Shown here in pieces: positions 15,997-25,103 of a stretch of DNA of 28,516 nucleotides; the first letter of the stretch is position 1, and every line of letters starts with the position of its first letter. The DNA comes from an uncultured Eubacterium sp. GTDB lineage: Bacteria > Bacillota > Clostridia > Lachnospirales > Lachnospiraceae. Where the stretch lies: NCBI GenBank assembly GCA_934316845.1, contig CAKRDZ010000037.1:1-28516 (forward strand). The letters run 5' to 3'. The notes beneath the pieces were generated by a model. It was not told where the DNA came from and did no database searches. It saw nothing but the letters and a program-made list of their open reading frames with translations. The position numbers were made by a program, and so were the translations under genes.

Positions 15997-16013
15997 TATA
16001 ATTGTAGTATACT
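15997..16013 (+). promoter_or_regulatory. Possible plus-strand -10 elements for the pgeF operon
   Basis: TATAAT at 15997-16002 and TATACT at 16008-16013 are both good -10 matches on the plus strand, but neither has a convincing -35 box (TGTCTT at 15985-15990 is 17 bases before the second). The pgeF start is 50-60 bases downstream, with AGGAGA at 16051-16056. Confidence 0.4.
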
Positions 16014-16035
16014 AGATTTGATTTAAGTTATGCAA
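16006..16035 (-). promoter_or_regulatory. Minus-strand promoter for the phospholipase C-like gene
   Basis: Read on the minus strand, TTGCAT (16035-16030) and TATACT (16011-16006) are separated by 18 bases. The -10 lies in the palindrome AGTATACT (16006-16013), so the same bases can also serve as a -10 on the plus strand. Confidence 0.55.
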
Positions 16036-16066
16036 CAGGAATTTGAAAACAGGAGAAAATAAATAG

Positions 16067-16900
16067 ATGTTAGAATCAATAAAGGGACTTAATGTAGTGG
16101 AAAAAAAGGGAGTGCCCTTTCTTCAATTTGAAATATTTGAAAATCAACCCGTGATCCACGGCTTTTCAACGCGTCTTGGCGGTGTGAGCAAGGGAGAATG
16201 GAGTTCTATGAATATCAGTTTTACGCGCGGAGATAACGAAGCCGATGTAAAAGAAAATCATGAACGTCTGGCTGCCGCGGTCGGATACCGGACAGAAGAT
16301 CTGGTATTGACCCAGCAGGTGCATAAAACCGATATTCTGCGCGTGGGAAAAGAAGATACCGGTGATGTTTACCGTTATCCAAATCGCAGAATTCGTGAGA
16401 TCGACGGACTGGTAACCGATGAGCCGGGCGTGATGCTGATGACATTTTTTGCGGACTGCGTGCCTCTTATCTTTTATGATCCGGTCAGGAAAGCAGTGGG
16501 AAATGCCCATTCCGGATGGCGGGGAACCGTCGGCGCGATGGGACAGAAGATGGTAGAACGGATGCATGAAGAGTTTGGTTCCAGACCGGAGGATATTCTT
16601 GCTGTGATCGGACCGTCGATCTGCCGGAAATGTTACGAAGTGAGCGATGATGTCATCGCAGAGTTTCACAAAGCCTTTCCGTGGATGACAGGATTTTACG
16701 AGGATAAGGGAAACGGGCATGCGATGCTTGATCTGTGGGAGGCAAACCGGCAGATCCTGCTTCATGCTGGATGCCTGCAAGAGCATATACAGGTGAGCGG
16801 ACTATGTACGAACTGCCATCCCGATCTGTTGTTTTCGCATCGTTTTACCGGGGGAAAGCGCGGAAATCTCTGTGCAGTCATCGGACTGCAGGAAGGATAG
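16067..16900 (+). CDS. pgeF: Purine nucleoside phosphorylase / laccase-domain protein PgeF (YfiH/YlmD family)
   Basis: A 277-residue protein of the YfiH/YlmD multicopper-polyphenol-oxidoreductase-like family, now known to act as a zinc-dependent purine nucleoside phosphorylase/adenosine deaminase and linked to peptidoglycan editing in E. coli. The three metal ligands are visible: His in LTQQVHKTD, Cys in FADCVPL and His in NAHSGWRGTVGAMG. The C-terminal GLCTNCHPDLLFSHR and the closing GKRGNLCAVIGL are also family-typical. It is full length. The ATG at 16067 has AGGAGA upstream. It is the first gene of a tight operon: queH starts 14 bases after its stop. Confidence 0.93.
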   Translation: MLESIKGLNVVEKKGVPFLQFEIFENQPVIHGFSTRLGGVSKGEWSSMNISFTRGDNEADVKENHERLAAAVGYRTEDLVLTQQVHKTDILRVGKEDTGDVYRYPNRRIREIDGLVTDEPGVMLMTFFADCVPLIFYDPVRKAVGNAHSGWRGTVGAMGQKMVERMHEEFGSRPEDILAVIGPSICRKCYEVSDDVIAEFHKAFPWMTGFYEDKGNGHAMLDLWEANRQILLHAGCLQEHIQVSGLCTNCHPDLLFSHRFTGGKRGNLCAVIGLQEG

Positions 16901-16914
16901 ATAGGAGAACAAAC

Positions 16915-17562
16915 GTGAATCAGAGAAATTATCAAAAAGAGCTGGATCAGTTATTGGTAAAAATTGACAATGAGCCAAAGAAAACTTTATTTCTGCATTG
17001 CTGCTGTGCGCCGTGCAGCAGTTATGTGACGGAGTATCTTTCGGCACATTTTCATCTGGTGCTGTTTTTTTATAATCCGAATATTACGGAAAAAGACGAG
17101 TATGAAAAGAGAAAGCAGGAATTGATCCGGCTCATTTCAGAGAAAGAGTATCCCGGAAAGATCGATATCGTAGAAGCCGGTTACGACAGTGACCCCTTTT
17201 TTGAGATGGCAAAAGGCTACGAGAAGGAGCCGGAATGTGGGAAACGCTGTTTTTTGTGTTATGAACTGCGGCTTCGTGAGACAGCAAAAGAGGCAGTTCG
17301 CTATGGTGCGGATTATTTCTGCACGACATTGTCAATCAGTCCACATAAGAATGCAGGAAAACTGATGGAGATCGGAGAGAGACTGGCGAAGGAGTATAAC
17401 ATTCCCTATCTTCCGTCCGACTTTAAGAAAAAGAATGGCTATAAACGAAGCATAGAATTGTCGAAAGAATATGATCTTTACCGTCAAAATTACTGTGGCT
17501 GCGTCTTTTCAAGGCAGCAGGCAGAGAAGGAAGGAAGAAATAACTGTGAAAAATCAGAATAA
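16915..17562 (+). CDS. queH: Epoxyqueuosine reductase QueH
   Basis: A 216-residue QueH, the non-homologous replacement of QueG that reduces epoxyqueuosine to queuosine in the wobble base of GUN-decoding tRNAs, using an iron-sulfur cluster. The Cys motifs are LHCCCAPCSS near residue 30, ECGKRCFLCYELRL around 105-118 and QNYCGCVFS near the end. The GTG at 16915 is chosen because AGGAG is at 16903-16907. The frame stays open upstream into pgeF, but that part is only the shadow of pgeF. No other queuosine gene is nearby. Its 3' end overlaps the start of apbE by 17 bases, so coupled translation is likely. Confidence 0.92.
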   Translation: MNQRNYQKELDQLLVKIDNEPKKTLFLHCCCAPCSSYVTEYLSAHFHLVLFFYNPNITEKDEYEKRKQELIRLISEKEYPGKIDIVEAGYDSDPFFEMAKGYEKEPECGKRCFLCYELRLRETAKEAVRYGADYFCTTLSISPHKNAGKLMEIGERLAKEYNIPYLPSDFKKKNGYKRSIELSKEYDLYRQNYCGCVFSRQQAEKEGRNNCEKSE

Positions 17563-18580
17563 ACATAAGAAAATATGGATCCTTGCGGTCGTCGTACTGT
17601 GTGCTGTCGCAGCGGTCGGGGTGGCAGATGTCATTCAGAAACGGACGGCAGAGCAGCCAAATGACGAGGGTTCGGTAGGGAAAGATGAGATTTTTGCCAT
17701 GGATACGGTGATGGATCTGACGGTGTATGCCAAAGATACGGAAAAGGTGTTAAGTGCCGGCAGAAAACTGATCACACAGTATGAGCAGCATTTTTCTGTC
17801 AATATTGAGGACAGTGATATCAGTAAATGCAACCGGGCAGAGGGGAAACCGGTAAGAGTATCGGATGAGACGTATGATCTGATCCGCATCAGCAAAGAAA
17901 TGACCGAGAAAACCGGTGGCTTATTTGATATCTCAATTTATCCGATTGTCCGTGCCTGGGGATTTACGACGCAGGATTATAAAATCCCGGATGAAAGCGA
18001 ACGGAAGAAGCTGCTTTCGTATGTGGATGCTTCCGGGATCACGCTGGGAGACGATAACACGGTTACCTTGAAAAAGGGAATGGAGATTGACCTTGGTGGA
18101 ATTGCCAAAGGCTATCTTTCCCAAAAACTGGTAGAATTGTTTCAGAAAGAAGGAGCTGTCGCCGGCGTTGTGTCATTAGGCGGCAATGTGCAGACATTCG
18201 GGAAAAAAGAAGATGGAAGCCGGTTTACGATCGGAATTACCGACCCGTCGGATGCACAGAGTGTACTGGGAACGCTGGAAGTGGACGAAAAGGCGGTGAT
18301 TACGTCGGGATCGTACCAGCGGTATTTTGAAAAGGACGGAAAGCGTTACCACCATATTATGGATCCGCGAACCGGGGCACCGGCAGAAAGCGATCTTTTG
18401 AGTGTTACGGTGATCTGTGACCGCGGAGAACAGGGAGATGCGTTAGCCACTTCGCTGTTTGTGATGGGAAAAGAAAAGGCGATTTCCTATGCAAAGGAAA
18501 ATGATCTGTCATTGATCCTGGTGGATCAGAACAACGAAATATGGACGTCGGAAGGAGTGGACTTTCGGACGGCAAATTAG
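17546..18580 (+). CDS. apbE: FAD:protein FMN transferase (ApbE family), membrane-anchored
   Basis: A 344-residue ApbE-type flavin transferase, which attaches FMN covalently to Thr/Ser residues of exported or membrane proteins such as Rnf and Nqr subunits. Motifs include EIDLGGIAKGYL, VSLGGNVQTFG, SGSYQRYF and the Mg-site loop HHIMDPRTGAPA. Residues about 9-29 form one hydrophobic segment. It contains a Cys, but VVLC lacks the small residue of a lipobox, so a membrane anchor is more likely than a lipoprotein. The GTG at 17546 follows GGAAGGAAG and overlaps queH by 17 bases. No flavoprotein client is encoded in the window, so the target lies elsewhere. Confidence 0.9.
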   Translation: MKNQNKHKKIWILAVVVLCAVAAVGVADVIQKRTAEQPNDEGSVGKDEIFAMDTVMDLTVYAKDTEKVLSAGRKLITQYEQHFSVNIEDSDISKCNRAEGKPVRVSDETYDLIRISKEMTEKTGGLFDISIYPIVRAWGFTTQDYKIPDESERKKLLSYVDASGITLGDDNTVTLKKGMEIDLGGIAKGYLSQKLVELFQKEGAVAGVVSLGGNVQTFGKKEDGSRFTIGITDPSDAQSVLGTLEVDEKAVITSGSYQRYFEKDGKRYHHIMDPRTGAPAESDLLSVTVICDRGEQGDALATSLFVMGKEKAISYAKENDLSLILVDQNNEIWTSEGVDFRTAN

Positions 18581-18605
18581 ATTATGAAAAATGAGGAATA
18601 GAGAA

Positions 18606-19991
18606 ATGAGAGAAAAATTAATCGGCGACCGCAGATTTTACCGCAGATTATTTGCGATAGCGGTGCCAATGATGATACAGATGGCAATTACAAATTTTGC
18701 CAGTATGCTTGACAATGTGATGGTAGGGCAGATGGGAACCGAGCAGATGACCGGCGTAGCAATTGCAAATCAGCTGGTCTTTGTCTATAATTTATTTATT
18801 TTTGGAGCAGTGTCGGGGCCGGGAATTTATACGGCGCAGTTTTTCGGGCAGAGAAACGAAGAGGGAATCCGTTACACGATGCGGTTTAAATTGCTTTTGT
18901 GCGGAGCGCTTACCCTGATCGGACTGATATTGATGGGAAGTATGGGAGAACAGCTGATCCGGCTGTACCTTCATACGGAAAATGGAACGACCAATGCCGC
19001 GCTTACGCTGCAGCATGGATTGGATTATCTGCACATTGTTATGGTCAGTTTTATTCCGTTTGCAGTCGTTCAGGCGTATGCCGGGACGTTAAAGGAAACC
19101 GGAGAGACGTTGCTTCCTATGAAAGCCGGGATCCTTTCCGTTGTTGTGAACTTTTGTATCAATTACGTGCTCATCTTTGGAAAATTCGGAATGCCGGTAC
19201 TTGGAGCCAAAGGAGCGGCGATTGGAACGGTGGCGGCGAGAATCGTGGAAATGGTTATCGTGGTAGGCTGGGTGCATACGAAGAAGGACAGAAATCCTTA
19301 TGCCAAAGGACTGTACCGCTCGATGAAAATACCGGCAGACCTGGCAAAAGAAATTGCCATCAAGGGAACACCGCTTTTGGTAAATGAAGGCTTGTGGGCG
19401 TCCGGTATGGCAATGCTCATGCAGTGTTATTCCGTCCGCGGACTGGATGTCGTGGCAGGAATGAACATATCCAATACGCTGAACAATATGTTTAATGTCG
19501 TATTTTTATCGATCGGAAACAGTGTTGCCATTTTGGTCGGCCAGTTACTGGGGGCGGGAAAGATGAAAGAGGCAAAATATACCGCTTACCGGATCATTTT
19601 CTGCTCGACGACACTGTGTCTCATAATTGCACTTGCTCTGGCAGGAACCTCGCCGTTTTTCCCAAGAATCTATGAGACGACGGATGAGATACGGCATCTG
19701 GCAGCCGGGTTTATCCGGATCCTTGCCCTGTATATGCCGGTCAATGCCTTTTTGCATGCGACGTATTTTACAATCCGTTCCGGCGGAAAGACGATCATTA
19801 CATTTTTGTTTGACAGTTGTTTTATCTGGTGTATCACGATTCCCCTGGCATACTGTCTTTCAAGGTTTACTGCGATCCCAATCTTTCCGTTGTATCTGAT
19901 CGTGAGCGGAGTGGATGTGTTAAAATCTATACTCGGATATATCTTGCTGGTAAAGGGAATCTGGCTGAATAATCTGGTAGAAGAAAAATAA
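18606..19991 (+). CDS. MATE-family multidrug/metabolite efflux transporter
   Basis: A 461-residue polytopic protein with two MatE domains and about twelve membrane segments. The N-terminal helix text AVPMMIQMAITNFASMLDNVMVGQMG is the MATE signature, and the second half begins near IKGTPLLVNEGLWASGMAML. Members exchange Na+ or H+ for cationic drugs or metabolites. I prefer the ATG at 18606 because GAGGAA at 18593-18598 is positioned for it; the in-frame ATG at 18591 overlaps that site. It is the last gene of the pgeF-queH-apbE unit, 25 bases after apbE and just before a strong terminator. Its substrate is unknown. Confidence 0.92.
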   Translation: MREKLIGDRRFYRRLFAIAVPMMIQMAITNFASMLDNVMVGQMGTEQMTGVAIANQLVFVYNLFIFGAVSGPGIYTAQFFGQRNEEGIRYTMRFKLLLCGALTLIGLILMGSMGEQLIRLYLHTENGTTNAALTLQHGLDYLHIVMVSFIPFAVVQAYAGTLKETGETLLPMKAGILSVVVNFCINYVLIFGKFGMPVLGAKGAAIGTVAARIVEMVIVVGWVHTKKDRNPYAKGLYRSMKIPADLAKEIAIKGTPLLVNEGLWASGMAMLMQCYSVRGLDVVAGMNISNTLNNMFNVVFLSIGNSVAILVGQLLGAGKMKEAKYTAYRIIFCSTTLCLIIALALAGTSPFFPRIYETTDEIRHLAAGFIRILALYMPVNAFLHATYFTIRSGGKTIITFLFDSCFIWCITIPLAYCLSRFTAIPIFPLYLIVSGVDVLKSILGYILLVKGIWLNNLVEEK

Positions 19992-20002
19992 TGACAAGGC
20001 AA

Positions 20003-20049
20003 AGACCTCTTATTGAGAAACATTATCAATAAGAGGTCTATCTTTTTTT
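20003..20049 (+). terminator. Strong intrinsic terminator after the MATE gene
   Basis: A perfect 14-bp stem, 20003-20016 with 20026-20039, around a 9-base loop, followed by ATC and seven T residues. It separates the pgeF-queH-apbE-MATE operon from the ABC transporter operon. Confidence 0.95.
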
Positions 20050-20061
20050 CCCAAAAAGAGG

Positions 20062-20091
20062 TATGATACTATTAGTTAGTAAAAACTAACT
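20062..20091 (+). promoter_or_regulatory. Promoter -10 with an inverted-repeat operator for the ABC operon
   Basis: A -10-like TATGAT lies at 20062-20067, with no clear -35. Directly downstream AGTTAGT (20074-20080) and ACTAACT (20085-20091) form a perfect 7-bp inverted repeat with an AAAA spacer, covering the expected transcription start. This is the usual position and form of a TetR- or MarR-type repressor operator. No regulator gene is present in the window, so the repressor must be encoded elsewhere. Confidence 0.6.
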
Positions 20092-20127
20092 TAAACGTTT
20101 ACGCATATATTTTAGGAGGATTTAGAG

Positions 20128-20826
20128 ATGTTTTTAGAGATTCATGATCTAAAAAAGAGTTTTGGAAACGGAAACAACCGGACAGAGGTGTTAAAAGGAA
20201 TAGAATTTACAGCAAACAAAGGGGAAATCTGTGTTCTTCTTGGCCCTTCCGGCTCCGGAAAATCTACGCTTCTTAACATCATTGGAGGCATTGATTCACC
20301 GGATGATGGTTACGTAGCCATCGAAGGAGAGAAGATGAGAGATATGACGGAAAAGACATTGACCCGTTATCGCAGAAGACATCTTGGTTACATATTTCAG
20401 ATGTATAATCTGATCCCAAACCTTAATGTAAAAGAGAATATTGAGGTAGGAGCTTATTTAAGTGAAAAACCGCTGGAGATTGACGATCTGTTAAAGACGC
20501 TGGGATTATATGAACATCGTCATAAACTGCCAAACCAGCTTTCCGGCGGACAGCAGCAGCGTACCGCGATCGGACGTGCGATTGTAAAAAATCCGGATAT
20601 TCTTTTGTGCGATGAGCCGACCGGAGCATTGGATTATAATACGTCCAAAGATATTTTGAATCTGATCGAAGAAGTGAATCACAAATACGGGAATACGGTC
20701 ATAATGGTAACACATAACGATGCCATCAAATATATGGCGGACCGTGTCGTACAGCTGCGCGACGGACAGATTCGAAAGAACTACTGCAATGAGAAGAAGA
20801 TTTCCGCAGTAGATCTTGACTGGTAG
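20128..20826 (+). CDS. ABC transporter ATP-binding protein (MacB/LolD type)
   Basis: A 232-residue nucleotide-binding subunit of the MacB/LolD/FtsE class. Motifs are Walker A GPSGSGKST, Q-loop IFQMYNLIPNL, signature LSGGQQQRTAIGRA, Walker B ILLCDEPTGALD and H-loop VTHND. The ATG at 20128 has AGGAGG at 20114-20119. It is the first gene of a three-gene operon; the stop overlaps the ribosome binding site of the permease gene, which starts 12 bases later. It should power the FtsX-type permease, which acts as a mechanotransmitter or extruder rather than a classical pore. Confidence 0.94.
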   Translation: MFLEIHDLKKSFGNGNNRTEVLKGIEFTANKGEICVLLGPSGSGKSTLLNIIGGIDSPDDGYVAIEGEKMRDMTEKTLTRYRRRHLGYIFQMYNLIPNLNVKENIEVGAYLSEKPLEIDDLLKTLGLYEHRHKLPNQLSGGQQQRTAIGRAIVKNPDILLCDEPTGALDYNTSKDILNLIEEVNHKYGNTVIMVTHNDAIKYMADRVVQLRDGQIRKNYCNEKKISAVDLDW

Positions 20827-20838
20827 GAGGGCAGGCTG

Positions 20839-23184
20839 ATGAAAAATCCATTGATAAAACGCCTGCCGAGAGAATTGATCGGAGAATTTCCAAAGTATAT
20901 TGTCATATTTTTGTTTATGACATTGACGATCGGATTTATCTCCGGGTTCCTTGTAGCAGGCAACAGTATGATCATATCATATGATGAGAGTTTTGAAAAA
21001 TATAACATCGAAGACGGACATGTGGAGTTTGAGGAAGAAGCAGATGACACAATGATGGACGAGGTGGAAGAAGAGGAGAAGGTAACTTTTTATAAAGACT
21101 TTTACAAAGAAGCAGCCTCGGTTTTGAAAAAAGATAATTCTCAGGGAACGATGCGTGTTTTTAAGACACGTGAAGAGGTGAATAAAATCTGTTTGATGGA
21201 AGGAACGATGCCAAAGAAGAAAAATCAGGTAGCGATTGACCGTATGCATGCAGATAACAATAACTGGGAAATTGGTGATAAGATCACGTTAGACGGAAAA
21301 GAATATGACATCTGTGGTCTGGTGGCTTTGTCTGACTATAGCGCATTATACTCAGACAATAATGATTTCATGTTTGATGCCGTTAAGTTTGGTGTGGCTG
21401 TTATGTCAAAAGAAGGGTATGAAACTCTTTCGGAGGACAAAGAACATTTTCAATACGACTGGGTTTATGCGGATAAACCGCAGACAGAGAAAGAAAAGAA
21501 TGACAAAGCAGAAGATTTTATGACGGCAATTGCTAAAAAGGCCTATAATAAAAATCTGACAATTAAGAATTTTATTCCGGAATATGCAAACCAAGCGATT
21601 TGTTTTACGGGGGAAGACATGGGTGGTGACCGTGCGATGATGATCGGGCTTTTGTATATCCTGATCGCAATCATTGCGTTTATCTTTTCGATTACGATCA
21701 AACATACGATCATAAGAGAAGCGACGGTAATCGGTACCCTTCGTGCTTCGGGGTATACGAGGGGAGAACTTTTAAGACATTACCTTGCAGTACCGGTTAT
21801 GGTAACGTTGATCTCTGCTTTACTGGGAAATGTACTTGGATACACGATATTTAAAGATACGGTGGCGGATCTTTATTATGAAAGTTACAGCCTGCCGACG
21901 TATGTAACCATTTGGAATGCAGAAGCTTTTGTGACGACGACGGTTATTCCTATCGTATTAATGCTTGTGGTAAATGCGATTACGCTGATCAAGAAACTGC
22001 GTCTGTCACCGCTTAAATTTATACGAAGAGATTTGTCAACAAAGAAAAAAAAGAAGGCGCTTCGTCTGCCGCATTTCAAATTTTTTACGAGATTTCGTAT
22101 CCGTATTGTGTTGCAGAATTTATCCAGTTATCTGATGATGTTTATCGGTATATTTTTTGCGTCGGTACTGCTTCTGTTTGGTATGATGATGCAGCCGCTT
22201 CTGGCAAAATACCAGGATAAGGTGCTGGATGCGATGATTGCGCCGTACCAGTATGTATTGAAAACACAGGTAGATACGACAAATCCGGATGCGGAAAAAT
22301 ATGCCATGACGTCGTTAAATTATGAGGGAAAGACCCGGAATGAAGATATCAGTATCTATGGAATTGTAAATGACAGCAAATATTTTACACAGGAACTTCC
22401 GAAAGAAGGAGTTGCTGTGTCGGATTCATTTCACGAAAAATATGGTGTGCAGGCTGGCGACACGATTACCCTAAAAGAAAAATATGAAGGGAAACAATAT
22501 CGTGTAAAGATCACGAAGATTATTCCTTACGCTGCCGGTATTGCCGTATTTATGCCGATCGATCAGTTTAATGAAACGTTTGAAATGAAAGTCGATTTGT
22601 TTGACCAGGGATTCAGTGATCCGGCATTGCTTTTGAAGCGGCTTTCCACTCCCGGAAAACAGGAATATTTCACCGGATATTTTTCCAAAGAAAAATTGAC
22701 CGATATTGATGAAAAATATATCAGCTCCTGTATTACAGAGGATGATATGACAAAACTTTCCCGTCAGATGAATGTGTCGATGGGAGGTATGTTTGAGATG
22801 ATTAAATGGTTTGCCGTTGCACTTGCGGTATTGATCATTTATCTTCTTACGAAACTTATATTGGAGCGAAATACGACGGCAATCTCGATGGTTAAGATCT
22901 TAGGCTATGAAAATGGAGAGATCGGGCGGCTTTACCTGATCACGACGACATGGTTTGTGCTGTTCTCGATCATTATCAGTTTGTTTTTATCCTCGGTTAC
23001 GATGCTGGAGATTTACCAGGCACTCATGATCAATTACAATGGATGGATCAGTATTTATTATTCACCGCAGGTTTATCCGGTCATGGTACTTATGGTACTT
23101 GGTGCGTATGCGCTGGTAGCACTCGTGCAGTTCCGGAGAATTAAGAAGATTCCGATGGATGAAGCATTGAAGAATGTTGAATAG
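20839..23184 (+). CDS. Large FtsX-domain ABC transporter permease
   Basis: A 781-residue permease with two FtsX-type units. One membrane segment lies at residues about 18-45, followed by an extracellular domain that includes a strongly acidic patch (DDTMMDEVEEEEK, about 69-81). Three segments follow between about 265 and 385. The second unit has one segment near 430-455, an extracellular domain, then three more segments between about 655 and 765. This 8-segment layout is common for large FtsX/MacB-like permeases in Firmicutes. The ribosome binding site TAGGAGGGC overlaps the stop of the ATPase gene, so the subunits are translationally coupled. The extracellular domains are well placed to contact the exported protein encoded next. 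Confidence 0.92.
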   Translation: MKNPLIKRLPRELIGEFPKYIVIFLFMTLTIGFISGFLVAGNSMIISYDESFEKYNIEDGHVEFEEEADDTMMDEVEEEEKVTFYKDFYKEAASVLKKDNSQGTMRVFKTREEVNKICLMEGTMPKKKNQVAIDRMHADNNNWEIGDKITLDGKEYDICGLVALSDYSALYSDNNDFMFDAVKFGVAVMSKEGYETLSEDKEHFQYDWVYADKPQTEKEKNDKAEDFMTAIAKKAYNKNLTIKNFIPEYANQAICFTGEDMGGDRAMMIGLLYILIAIIAFIFSITIKHTIIREATVIGTLRASGYTRGELLRHYLAVPVMVTLISALLGNVLGYTIFKDTVADLYYESYSLPTYVTIWNAEAFVTTTVIPIVLMLVVNAITLIKKLRLSPLKFIRRDLSTKKKKKALRLPHFKFFTRFRIRIVLQNLSSYLMMFIGIFFASVLLLFGMMMQPLLAKYQDKVLDAMIAPYQYVLKTQVDTTNPDAEKYAMTSLNYEGKTRNEDISIYGIVNDSKYFTQELPKEGVAVSDSFHEKYGVQAGDTITLKEKYEGKQYRVKITKIIPYAAGIAVFMPIDQFNETFEMKVDLFDQGFSDPALLLKRLSTPGKQEYFTGYFSKEKLTDIDEKYISSCITEDDMTKLSRQMNVSMGGMFEMIKWFAVALAVLIIYLLTKLILERNTTAISMVKILGYENGEIGRLYLITTTWFVLFSIIISLFLSSVTMLEIYQALMINYNGWISIYYSPQVYPVMVLMVLGAYALVALVQFRRIKKIPMDEALKNVE

Positions 23185-23199
23185 AAAGGGGCAGAAGCA

Positions 23200-25077
23200 A
23201 TGAATCGAAATAGAAAATGGAAATATGTAGGAAAAACAGTTCTCTCCGGAGTGCTTGTGACAAGTTTGCTGGTAGGAAATATCGGATATGCGGAGGCAAA
23301 GCCGATTTCGCAGGAAGAAACGGTATATGTGGAACTGGCAGAAGATGGAAGTGTGAAGGAAGTGACGGTATCCGATCTTTTGAAGCAGGAAGGAAAAGAA
23401 AATGTGACAAAAGAAGAAAAAGCGGACAAGGATACAAAACTTCCGGTAGATGTGAAGATTACCTATCTTTTGGATGGAAAAGAAATTGCCGGCAAGGATC
23501 TCGTTGGGAAAAGCGGAAAACTTACGATCCGCGTGAAATACATAAACCATTCTACCCGGAAAAAGAGTATCAATGGGAAGAAAGAGACATTGTACACGCC
23601 GTTTATAATGGCGACCATGATGGTTCTTCCGTCGGATAAATTTACGAATGTAGAAGCGAAAGATGCCAAGGTAATGGAACAGGGCGACAATCAGATCGTT
23701 CTTGGAATCGGATTTCCGGGTATGGCAGAGAGTCTTGATTTGAAAGACGGCGATATCAAGGACAAATTAAAGTCGGAATTTGAGATCACAGCCGATGTCA
23801 AAGATTTTGAGATGGATCAGGCAGTGACGGTTGCGAGTGCGGACATTTTTTCCGAACTTGATCTGGAGGATAATGAGGATTTACAAGATTTGGAAGACGG
23901 AATTGATGACCTGTGTGATGCTTCCGGGAAACTGGTAAAAGGAACGAAAAAAGTAGATGAAGCCGTAACGAAGTTTGGTGACAAATTTGAAACGTTTGCC
24001 AAAGCGATTACGAAGATGAGCAAAGGAACGAAGACGCTGAATAAAGGAAGCAATACATTGTACAAAGGCATAAAACAATACACGCAGGGTGTGAACGGAC
24101 TTGCGGATGGCGTGACGGCTTATGTACAGGGAAGTGACAAAGTTTCTGCAGGACTTAGTGCTTTTTATACCGGTGTCAAAGATCTGCCGGAAACATATAA
24201 GAAATTTTCGGACGGTTTAACCGGTTATACTTTTGCGGTTGATAAATTGGCAGACAAAGATACGGTAAATGCGCTGGTAGACGGCGCGAAAGGTGTAGCG
24301 GCACAGATCACGGCGATGAATACAAATCTGGAGACGCTGGAAAAAAGTTACGATGAATACGGTAAGATCATCGCGAATCTGAAAGCACAGGCAGATTCCT
24401 GTACTGATGAAACGCAGAAACAGGCGATCCTTGCCTCGGTGTCAGAACTTGAAAAGGTGGCAGCGCAGCAGGAGAAAACTGTTACGGCGCTGAAGGATGC
24501 GACAAAGAGCGATGGGGCATGGAAGAAAGGCGCAGACCAGGTAAGCGGCGGCGTAGCCCGGTATACCAGCGGGGTACAGAAACTGGCAGAGAGTTCTTCG
24601 GCGCTTACGAATGCGGATGGCGAGATAAGCAAAGGTCTTGCCAGTCTTGTGACAAGTGCAAAGGCATTGAAGGACGGAAGTGGAAAACTTTCCCAAAACA
24701 GCAAGAAACTTTTGAGTGCTTCCAAGAAGATCAAAAAGGTATCCAAGAGTCTTGTAAAAGGTGGAAAAGGTCTGGCAGATGCTACCGGGCAGCTTGTCAA
24801 AGGAAGCGGTCAGATGAATAAGGCCGCCAGTGCCTTTGCCAAAGGATTTACTGCATTGGAGAAAGGCACCGGTTCTCTTGCGAGCGGTGTGAAGAAATTC
24901 GATGAAAAAGGAATTCAGAAGATCAAGGATACCTATGAAGATGATTTTGTCTCATTAAAAGACCGTTTGCAGGCACTTGGGGATCTGTCGAAAGATTATA
25001 CTTCATTCTCTGAGAAACAGCAGGGTGTGGACAGTGAAGTGAAGTTTATCATCCAGTCCCCGGCGTATAAGAAGTAG
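23200..25077 (+). CDS. Exported Leu-x-x-Gly heptad-repeat protein, partner of the FtsX-type ABC transporter
   Basis: A 625-residue protein with a Sec signal peptide (cleavage near GYAEA/KP). Residues about 35-225 form a compact beta-rich domain. Residues about 235-580 are long helices with repeated x-x-x-Leu-x-x-Gly heptads, e.g. MSKGTKTLNKGSNTLYKGI, LADGVTAYVQGSDKVSAGL and LSQNSKKLLSASKKI. The same repeats occur in YhgE/Pip-type proteins. No C-terminal membrane segment, LPxTG or peptidase motif is visible. It starts 15 bases after the permease stop, with GAAAGGGG upstream, and ends before a terminator, so it belongs to the same operon. It is probably an extracellular coiled-coil rod operated by the permease, an idea drawn by analogy with FtsEX partners. 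Confidence 0.82.
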   Translation: MNRNRKWKYVGKTVLSGVLVTSLLVGNIGYAEAKPISQEETVYVELAEDGSVKEVTVSDLLKQEGKENVTKEEKADKDTKLPVDVKITYLLDGKEIAGKDLVGKSGKLTIRVKYINHSTRKKSINGKKETLYTPFIMATMMVLPSDKFTNVEAKDAKVMEQGDNQIVLGIGFPGMAESLDLKDGDIKDKLKSEFEITADVKDFEMDQAVTVASADIFSELDLEDNEDLQDLEDGIDDLCDASGKLVKGTKKVDEAVTKFGDKFETFAKAITKMSKGTKTLNKGSNTLYKGIKQYTQGVNGLADGVTAYVQGSDKVSAGLSAFYTGVKDLPETYKKFSDGLTGYTFAVDKLADKDTVNALVDGAKGVAAQITAMNTNLETLEKSYDEYGKIIANLKAQADSCTDETQKQAILASVSELEKVAAQQEKTVTALKDATKSDGAWKKGADQVSGGVARYTSGVQKLAESSSALTNADGEISKGLASLVTSAKALKDGSGKLSQNSKKLLSASKKIKKVSKSLVKGGKGLADATGQLVKGSGQMNKAASAFAKGFTALEKGTGSLASGVKKFDEKGIQKIKDTYEDDFVSLKDRLQALGDLSKDYTSFSEKQQGVDSEVKFIIQSPAYKK

Positions 25078-25103
25078 GAAAACTTGGCGTTATTGATGTG
25101 AGA

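Noticed and set aside
16735..16914. N-terminal extension of the queH frame.
   Set aside because: It is the out-of-frame shadow of pgeF; a proper ribosome binding site precedes the GTG at 16915.
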